From Linanthus parryae (Eukaryota > Streptophyta > Magnoliopsida > Ericales > Polemoniaceae): a DNA stretch of 64,000 nucleotides. A model generated the notes under the pieces. It was not told the DNA's origin, searched no databases, and worked only from the letters and a program-made list of their open reading frames with translations. Below, one piece after another: positions 55,826 to 64,000 of this stretch; the first letter of the stretch is position 1, and each line of letters opens with the position of its first letter. The DNA lies in contig JALGPY010000005.1 of the NCBI GenBank assembly GCA_023055425.1, forward strand, positions 75,805,495-75,869,494, given 5' to 3'. The position numbers and the translations under genes were made by a program.

Positions 55826-57330
55826 CACTACAGCCAATCTGGTGCATTTCTCATGCCTATAGATCTCGCGTTCCCTTCATGCTTTCGCTGCGCAAGTTGT
55901 TTTGGGAGCGGATCTGAAAGATTATCATCCGTTGGAATCTTGCACATCTTCACATCTCCTCGATCGATCATATCACGAATAAGATGGAATCTCCTAAGTA
56001 CATGCTTTGATTTATGGTGTGATATTGGTTCCTTGGCTTGTGCGATCGCCCCAGAGTTTTCACAGTACAAATCTATGGGATCCACGATGCTAGGGACCAC
56101 ACCGAGCTCAGTGATAAACTTCTTTATCCAAACTTACTCTTTTGCTGCTTCCGCAGCAGAAATGTACTCAGCTTCTGTTGTAGAATCAGCAACTGTCCCT
56201 TGCTTGGAACTCTTCCAGCTCTCAGCTCCTCCATTCAGGCAAAACACGTATCCAGACTGCGATCTGTAGTCATCTTTTTCAGTTTGGAAGCTTGCATCAG
56301 TTTAATGAATTACACTTAGCTCTTCCTTACCTCCAAATATCAAGAATGCATCCTTAGTCCTTCTTAAGTACTTAAGGATGTTCTTGATAGCAATCCAGTG
56401 ACTCTCGCCCGGATTGGACTGATATCTGCTCACCATACTCAACGCGTATTACACGACTAGTCTAGTACACAACATGGCGTACATGATAGATCCTATGGCC
56501 GAAGCTTAGGGTATCCTACTCATGCGGTCCTTCTCAATCTCATTGGGAGGACAGTCATTCTTAGAAAGAGTGACTCCATGCGACATGGGCAAGTATCCTT
56601 TCCTGGAATCTTGCATTTTGAACCTCTTCATCACATTTTCTATGTATGTACTTTGACTTAGGCCGAGCAGCTTACTAGATCTATCCCTATAGATCTTTAT
56701 ACCAAGTATATAGGCTACATCTCGTAAGTCCTTCATTGCGAAACACTTTCCTAGCCAATCTTCAATAGATTGCAAAGTAGGAGTGTCGTTTTCAATAATT
56801 AGTATGTCATCCACATATAAGACCAGACACACTACAGAGCTCTCACTAACCTTCATGTAGACACATGGCTCATCTTCGTTCTAGATGAAGCCAAACTCTT
56901 TGACCGCGTCATCAAAACGTCGATTCCAGCTCCTAGAAGCTTGCTTTAATCCATAAATGGATCTTTGCAGCTTACAGACTTTATTGGCATTCTCTGGATC
57001 CTCAAAACCCTCCGGTTTTGTCATGTACACGTCCTCTAGGAGGTTCCCATTAAGAAACGCTTTTTTGACATCAATTTTCCAAATCTCATAGTCGTAGTAT
57101 GCTGCAATAGCAAGTAGGATTCGAATGGATTTAGTCATGGCGACTGGTGAAAATGTCTCATCATAGTCAATACCATGAATCTGTCTATACCCTTTAGCAA
57201 CCAATCGCCCCATGTAGGCAACTACCTTGCCATCCACGTCGGTCTTCTTCTTGAAGACCCATTTGCACCCTATGGGCCGAGCCCCTTGGGGAGGTTCCAC
57301 CAAAGTCCATACTTTATTCGTGTACCAAAC
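55826..57330 (-). pseudogene. pol: Copia B RT and RNase H remnant
   Basis: Minus-strand Copia pol. RT: YTNKVWTLVEPPQGARPIG, RLVAKGYRQIHGIDYDETF, WKIDVKKAFLNGNLLED and YVDDILIIENDT; RNase H tail with SGAIAQAKEPISHHKS and NAPDWL. A frame break near 56505 and stops in the connection region disable it. Upstream of RT the sequence jumps directly into untranslated leader at about 57330, so gag, protease and integrase are deleted. Confidence 0.85.
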
Positions 57331-57880
57331 CACAACAAATACAAAACATTCACAATCTACGTCATATCCATCCACCATGCAAAAAAGCACATAATACAGT
57401 TAAAACCAATTTTTAACGCGCTTGTTTAATTTTAGTTAAATTGGGTAACTAGGGTTACAACGGTCCAAGGGGTCCAACCTAAGACTAGGCCGAACCCCAA
57501 GGACCGCCGCCCGTCACATGGGCCGGCCCTAGGCCGGATGCCCCTAGTGACCCGTGGCCTTGCTTGGCGCGCAAGGAGGAGGGGGAGGACGGCTAGGGTT
57601 TCGGCCCTAGTCTCCATCCCTTCCTTCCTTGTTGCCCAAGCTTGGTTATTTCCATATGGATATTTCCATATAATTGATTCCATAATTAAAAATCTCCTTT
57701 TTCAACTATGTGCCCATGAAACTTAATTTTCAAGAACCCAATTACTCACATCCTATGTGATCAAACTCACCGATTCAAACATCCAATGTTAATTAGATTT
57801 TTTTGTATTGAATCAAATTCAATTTGCATCTACTATGCCAATTAATTTCAGTTTTCGCGTAATATTAATATAACGGTGTA
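57331..57880 (-). other. Copia B untranslated leader remnant
   Basis: Reverse complement resembles the leader of Copia A (CGCGTTAAAA..TTGG, GC-rich GGCCGG block at 57480-57610, ATTGGATG..TGAAT.GGTGAGTTTG). The primer site and LTR end that should follow are missing. Confidence 0.65.
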
Positions 57881-58974
57881 CAAACTAAAATCTTGCTCTC
57901 TCTTGCTTTCTCTCCCACTCACTTATGTTATGAGCATTAGTTGTGGGAAGGAAGCTAGAGCATCCTTTATATAGTCCAAAAACTCCTTGTTAACTACATA
58001 AAGGTCCTTCCTAGTTCTACATGAACTTGGATTAGTCCCTTCCTTGCATATTAGTCCTACTAAGTTTGCAAAGTGTTGCAAAGTGATCCTTCTCAATAAT
58101 TAATCATATTAATTAATCCCAAATCTAGTTCAAACCTATTTCACGTGTGACCCCATATGTTTATACTTAGTTGGTAGTAACTTATTACTAACATGGAGCG
58201 GTATCTATCAACACATCCACGCAACCCAACTAATAGAAATAAGTTAGTGATCCCAAAAAGACTTTGTGCCCAATATCACATATTGCACTATCCCTTTGTC
58301 TCCATATACGGATTGAACACGAGACATAAATAGTCACACTCGTATATCCGATCCATAGTTCCTAGATCCTGGGAATATGCTTATGCAAGAAGATAACATC
58401 AATATCTCCATATTGATTAGCTGAGTCTGGCCAGACATTCAATAAGCACCGTTCCTCGAGTGGTCGTGGATATTTTCTCCCATTATGTGGGAGGGACAAT
58501 CCTCTCAACATCACTACGATCTCTAAGCTTGCTTCCTATCATGCCCGATAACTACCTTTATAGTTACCCAGTTACGGTGTAACGTTCGATAATATCAAAG
58601 CATGATATTTCACAACTTGAGTATCTAGTGACTTCAAGTCTAAGGATTGCAATTATATTAGCACTACGAGAAGCGATTGTGACTTTAACATAATCTAATG
58701 TATCCTTCTCGTTGTGGGTCAATCCAGTATGCCATTACTCCTAATGCATACACATTTATTAGACTTGATATCTCCATATCAATCTACACACATACTAGTA
58801 TATATTTGATCGTCCTATTAATCAATATAATGGACTAGGGATATTTAAGATAAACAACACATCGTATCTAATGACTTCATTATATTAAAAATCACAATAA
58901 ATAATAAATGAATATTCTAGCCAAAACATTGTGTATACTTAATATAAATTGCCTCTAGGGAACCTATTCCAACA
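57881..58974 (-). repeat. LTR shared by Copia B (5') and Copia C (3')
   Basis: Reads TGTTGGAATAGGTTCCC... on the minus strand from 58974. Its U5 end is truncated. It is preceded (right side) by the PPT CAAGTGGGAGAC at 58975-58986 belonging to C, and followed (left side) by the leader of B. One LTR thus serves two internal regions. Confidence 0.75.
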
Positions 58975-58986
58975 GTCTCCCACTTG

Positions 58987-61257
58987 CACTAGAGCCAATC
59001 TGGTGAATCTCCTATGCCTATAGATCTCGTGTGCCCTTCATGCTTTCGCTGCGCAAGTGGTTTTGTGAGCGGATAAAAAAGATTGTCATCCGCTGGAATC
59101 ATGCACATCTTCACATCTCCTCGGTCGATCATATCGCGAGTAAGATGGAATCTCCTAAGTACATCCTTTGATTTCTGGTGTGATCTTGGTTCCTTGGCTT
59201 GTGCGATCGCCCCAGAGTTGTCACAGTACAACTCTATGGGATTCACGATGCTAGGGACCACACCGAGCTCAGTGATAAACTTATTTATAAAAAATTTCTC
59301 ATTTGCTGCTTCCGCAGCAGCAATATACTCAGCTTCTGTTGTAGAATCAGCAACTTTCCCTTGCTTGGAACTCTTCCAGCTCATAGCTCCTCCATTCAGG
59401 TAAAACACGTATCCAGACTGCGATCTGTAGTCATCTTTGTCGGTTTGGAAGCTTGCATCAGTGTAACCAATTACACTTAGCTACTCCTTACCTCCAAATA
59501 TCAAGAACGCATCCTTAGTTCTTCTCAAGTACCTTAGGATGTTCTTGACAGCAATCCAGTGCTTCTCACCCGGATTGGACTGATATCTTCTTACCATACT
59601 CAACGCGTATGATACGTTTGGTCTAGTACACAACGTGGCGTACATGATGGATCCTATGCCGAAGCATAGGGTATCCTACTCATGCGGTCCTTCTCAATCT
59701 CATTGGAGGGACAGTCATTCTTAGAAAGAGTGAATCAATGCGAAATGGGCAAGTATCCCTTCTTGGAATCTTGCATGTTGAACATCTTCAACACCTTGTC
59801 TATATATTTACTTTGACTTAGGCCAAGTAGCTTACAAGATCTATCCCTATAGATCTTTATACCTAGTATATAAGTTGTATATCCTAAGTCTTTCATTGCG
59901 AAACAATTTCCTAGCAAATCTTTAACAGACTGCAAAGTAGGAATGCAGTTTCCAATGATTAGTATGTCATCCTCAAAACCCTCCGGTTGTGTCATATACA
60001 CATCCTTGAGGAGGTTCCCATAAAGGAACACTGTTTTTACATCCATTTGCCAAATCTCATAGTCGTAGTATGCTGCAATAGCAAGTAGGATTCGAATGGA
60101 TTTAGTCATGGAGACTAGTGGAAAGGTCTCATCATAGTCAATACCATGAATATGTCTATACACTTTAGCAACCAATCGCCCCTTTTAGGCAACTACCTTG
60201 CCATCCATGTCGGTCATCTTCTTGAAGACCCATTTGCACCCTATGGGCCGAGCCCCTTGGGGTGGTTCCACCAAAGTCCATACTCCGTTGGTGTACATGG
60301 AATCCATTTCGGATCTCATGGATTCTAGCCACTTCTTGGAGTTTGGGCCTTTCATGGCCTCCCGGTAGGTTGCAGGCTCATCATACATGAGTGGTACGTC
60401 ATCGGGATCAGTCACGAGAATTCTGTACCTCTCTAGCTCATGACGCACTCTTCCTGACCTACGGAGTTCCTATGTTACCTGAACAGGTTCCTCCACAACA
60501 ACTTGTGGTTCCTGCTCATGTTCCATTATCGGTTCAGTGACTTGTAGTTTTTGAATTTCTTCAAGTTCTGCAGTCGTCCCACTTGCTTATTTAGAGACAA
60601 ACTCTCTTTCTAGAAACACGCCAGTCCGAGATACAAACACTTTGCTCTTGGTTGGATTGTAGAAATAATATATTTTTGTTTTCTTAGGATATCCCACAAA
60701 TTTACACTTCTCCGCTTTGGGCCCGAGCTTGTCTGTTTTTGAACGTTTTACATAGACATCGCAACCCCAAATCTTCATAAACGACACTATGGGACGCCTC
60801 CCAGTCCATATCTCATATGGTGTCTTCATGACCGATTTGGATGGAACACGGTTAATGGTAAAAGATGTCGTCATTAGAGCATGTCCCCAAATGATATCGG
60901 AAGATCAGTTTGAGACATCATAGATTGCACTATATCCAATAGTGTGCGATTCCTCCTCTCAGACACGCCATTCCATTGTGACGCTCCGGGTGGAGTGAGG
61001 AGGGGTACTATCCCACACTCTCTGAGATATTCATCAAACTCTTGGCTTAAGTATTCTCCTCCATGGTCCGATCGTACAGCCTTAATACTTTTACGAATTT
61101 GCTTCTTTATTTCATTCTTGAATTCTTTGAAAAATTAAAAGGATTTGGATTTGGCGTTCATAAGGTATATAAACCCATATCTACTGAAATGAACAGTCAA
61201 CGTGATGAAGTAGGTGTAACCACCTCTCGCAGGCGTGGGGAACGTCCCACATACATC
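58987..61257 (-). pseudogene. pol: Copia C integrase, RT and RNase H remnant
   Basis: Minus-strand Copia pol with RNase H (MSWKSSKQGKVADSTTEAEY; ends DSPDWL), RT and integrase C-terminal part (WTGRRPIVSFMKIWGCDVYVK). RT has an internal deletion near 59972: TQPEGFED runs straight into DILIIGN, removing the palm up to the first part of YVDD. Many stops in the integrase part. Clearly the same family as Copia B and A. Confidence 0.85.
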
Positions 61258-61421
61258 CGTTGGAATCTTGCACATCTTCACATCTCCTCGATCGATCATA
61301 TCATGAGTAAGATGGATCTCCTAAGTACATGCTTTGATTTCTGGTGTGATCTTGGTTCCTTGGCTTGTGCGATCGCCCCAGAGTTGTCACAGTACAACTC
61401 TACAGTATCCTCGATGCTAGG
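61258..61421 (-). pseudogene. Misplaced Copia RNase H fragment
   Basis: Duplicates part of the RNase H end found at 59085-59250 and 55930-56090. It lies upstream of integrase in transcription order, so it is out of place and marks a rearrangement. Copia D is inserted at its left-hand CTAGG (61417-61421). Confidence 0.75.
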
Positions 61422-62851
61422 TGTTGGAATAGATGCCCTAGAGGCAATCTAGTTTAGCATGAATTTATTTGTGGCTAGAAATTCATTTATTATTTATTGG
61501 ATATTTAATATAATGAAGCCCTTAGATTTACAATTGTGTTGTTTATCTTAAATATCCCTAGTCCAGTATAATGATTAATGGGACAATCATATATAGACTA
61601 GTATGGGGTTGGATTGATATGGAGATATCATGATCCAACACATAGGTGTGCATTAGGGAATGTTGCACTAGGATTGACCCATCTCCGAGAAGGCTACATA
61701 CACGTTATGTTGAGTCACAAGCGCTTCTCGCGGTGCAAAGGTATTGTCATCCTTAGACTTGAAGTCACTAGATATTCTAGTTCTGGATTATTGTGATTTT
61801 GGTAGCGTTAAACGCTACACCGTAACTGGGTAGTTATAAAGGCGTGTACTGGATACAATAAGAAGCAAGCTTAGAGATCGTAGTGGACGTAGATAGAATT
61901 TTTCCCTCCCACATAACTGGAGCAGATATCCTAGGCCACTCGAGGGATAGTGCTTATAGAATGTCTGTCCAGACTCAAATAAATCAATATGGGATATTGA
62001 TGTTATTTGCACGAATAAGGCTATTCCCATGGATCGAGAAACTATGGATTGGATATACGAGTGTGACTTGTATGTCTCGTGTCCAATCCGGATATAGAGA
62101 CAATGGGATGAGACAATTACTTGTACAAAGGTTGTCAAGATGACTATTCTATTAGTTGGCTAGAATGGATGTTTTGCTAGAAACCGCTCCATATTAGCAA
62201 ATAGTTGCTACCAACTAGATAGAACCTATGGGGTCACACGCTATATAGAGTTGAACTAGATTTGGGAATTAATTAATTGGATTAATTAATTAGAAGGATC
62301 ACTTTGCAAAAACCTTGCAAACTTAGTAGGGACTAATTTGCAAGGAAGGGACTAAATCGAATTCTAGTAGGACTAGAATAAGTCCTTTAGGTAGTTGGCA
62401 AGGAGTTGTTGGACTATATAAAGGACCTTCCTTCCTTACTTCCCACAACTTATGCTCATTATTGAACATAACAAAGAGTGGGAGAGAACAAAAGGAGAGA
62501 GAGCAAGCAACAAGAGGAGCCGACCGCCCCTCTTACCGCCGCCCATCCCGTCGGCCACAAAGGAGGCCGAGACCCTCCTTTTGGGTCTCGTTTTGCGTGA
62601 TTTATTCTTCCTCTTCCTCTACCGGGCTAGTACCAAGGACTTGGGAGATCTAGGATCAACTCTAGGCGTGGATCAACCATAGAGAACGTGACACAATTTG
62701 CGTTTGAAGTCATCAAAGGAGAACCCTAAGGTGTGTTATTGATTTCTTCCCTTACCATCGTTATGATTCTTGACTTGTGATCATTGGAGGGTTTTGCATG
62801 GTTTATGATTGTTTGTGTTTCCGTTGCGCACCCATGAATCAAAACCATACA
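61422..62851 (+). repeat. Copia D 5' LTR
   Basis: TGTTGGAATAGATGCCCTAG...CCATACA, 1430 bp, TATATAAA at 62415-62422. Very close to the LTRs of Copia A. Confidence 0.93.
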
Positions 62852-62852
62852 G

Positions 62853-62865
62853 TGGTATCAGAGCC
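62853..62865 (+). other. Copia D primer-binding site
   Basis: TGGTATCAGAGCC, one base after the LTR end. Confidence 0.9.
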
Positions 62866-64000
62866 ACAGGTCGTAGAGCATAAACGTGGTTTATATGTTA
62901 CGTTTTAGTTGTTTTACACCTTAATTTGATTGCTTATTGCGTAAAACAAGACAAATCAAGCATGGGATGCAATTTTTCAACAATTAATCATAACAAGATC
63001 TAATTTTTGCATTGGATGCATGAATTGGTGAGTTTGAGAAATTTTAGGATCTTAGATCTGGGGTTTGGGCATCCTTGGGGAAGAAGGAGTTCTCCCAAAA
63101 CAAGGAAACAACCAAACTTGGGCACCAAGCAAGGGAGTTGTTTTGGAAACAACTCCCTCAAGGAGGTTCGGCCCCCTAGGGGACCGCCCCTCTTGCTTGC
63201 CGCCCAAGATTGGCCGCCCTAGGGGCCGGGCGGCCCTAACCCGCGGCCTAGGCGTGTGGGTTTTGGGCCGGGCCGGCCCTAGGGCCTTGTGGTTCACCTT
63301 ATTGGGCCCGGGCAATTTGATTGTTGGGCCCACGGATCGTTTTAACCCTAGAAATCCTAAAATCAATTAAAATTGACCAAGCGCGTTAAAATTGGATTTT
63401 AACAGTTTACGTGCAATTCGCATGGTGATTGGATATGGCCTTAGGATGTGGTTTGATGTGGATGTTTAATTTTTTGGTTTGGTTTTACGGCCTGCGAGCT
63501 GATCAATTAATTGTAATAATTAATTAGGGTTTTATGGCCTGCGTGCCATTTTTTTTCTCATCTGGTGAGATTTATTTTATTTAGTACAGAAGTTAGCTAG
63601 TGCTAGATAAAGTCGATTGTTAGCCAAGATTGAAGAAAAGAAGCCCAAAGCCAAAGGAGCCACAAAAGATGGAGCATGGAGCATGGAGCATTCCACATGA
63701 CTATGAAGGATGGACCAAAATATGAAGACGCATGGAGATGTGTTTGCTTTTAGGGTTCATAGATAATTCCATTGGCTTGGAATTATCTTAGTCTAGAAAA
63801 GGCTATATCCACATCACGTTTAATTTCTGTTTTGTGGTTGTTTACTTTATTGTCTTATTATTGTGTGGTTGGTGTATGGATGATGCATGCAATTAGGATA
63901 ATAAGATAATTAGACAATCCGGATCTATTATTTGGAGTTGTGCCCAAACTCAAATAGATAGATTAGTTGATATTGATCAACAAAACAATTAAAATTGAAT
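62866..64000 (+). other. Copia D untranslated leader (partial)
   Basis: Collinear with 31734-32870 of Copia A including the GC-rich block (63170-63310). No coding content. Confidence 0.8.

Larger units (their letters stand above)
61422..64000 (+). mobile_element. Copia D: Angela-like Ty1-copia, 5' part only (runs off the window)
   Basis: 5' LTR, Met-tRNA primer site and leader, collinear with Copia A from 30292 to about 32870. The element continues beyond the right edge, so its gag-pol and 3' TSD are not visible. The 5' flank CTAGG is the expected TSD. Confidence 0.9.

Overview
This window is repetitive DNA from a seed plant with a large genome. I see no cellular gene, tRNA, rRNA or CRISPR array in it. 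Nearly everything from about position 938 to the right edge is LTR retrotransposon: Ty1-copia elements with initiator-Met-tRNA primer sites, and Ty3-gypsy elements of the Tat type. One CACTA-like DNA transposon is also present. The species cannot be named from this sequence.

The main structure is a nest that can be unpacked from LTR ends and target-site duplications (TSDs). The outermost layer is a minus-strand Angela-like Copia (B), with LTR pieces at 1954-2958 and 55754-55813 and an internal remnant at 55826-57880. A minus-strand Tat element (Tat-2, 2959-55753, TSD CTAGA/CTAGC) sits in B's LTR. Tat-2 was hit twice. A SIRE-like plus-strand Copia (S, 3244-15168, TSD ATAGG/ACAGG) lies in its left LTR and itself carries a CACTA-like element (8835-10660, TSD ACT) in its reverse transcriptase. 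A second plus-strand Copia (F, 19574-50251, TSD TATTT) lies in the antisense gene of Tat-2. A second Tat element (Tat-1, minus, 20746-43719, TSD GCAGG) sits in the 5' LTR of F. A further plus-strand Angela-like Copia (A, 30292-38335, TSD GTTCG) splits Tat-1 pol between its second RNase H and its integrase. To the right of the nest are Copia fragments C (minus) and the start of Copia D (plus, 61422 to the edge).

The most interesting content is on the plus strand of both Tat elements, antisense to their gag-pol and between the integrase gene and the 3' LTR. Each carries a five-exon gene with plant-mobile-domain-like sequence and four introns in corresponding places; three have the same phase in both elements, and one 3' site in Tat-1 does not fit. 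Downstream, each carries a second short antisense unit preceded by TGACTCA and TATATAA motifs, and then an array of small hairpin repeats (CTATC ... GATAG). Because the host genomic RNA is transcribed from the other strand, these introns are not in splicing orientation in it, so they can survive retrotransposition.

All coding regions are damaged by stops, frameshifts or deletions, so they are listed as pseudogenes. Tat-1 looks youngest in build: its two 627-bp LTRs differ at about nine sites by eye. Coordinates of LTR ends and TSDs were read directly from the sequence. Lineage names and domain calls rest on recognised motifs, not on database searches.
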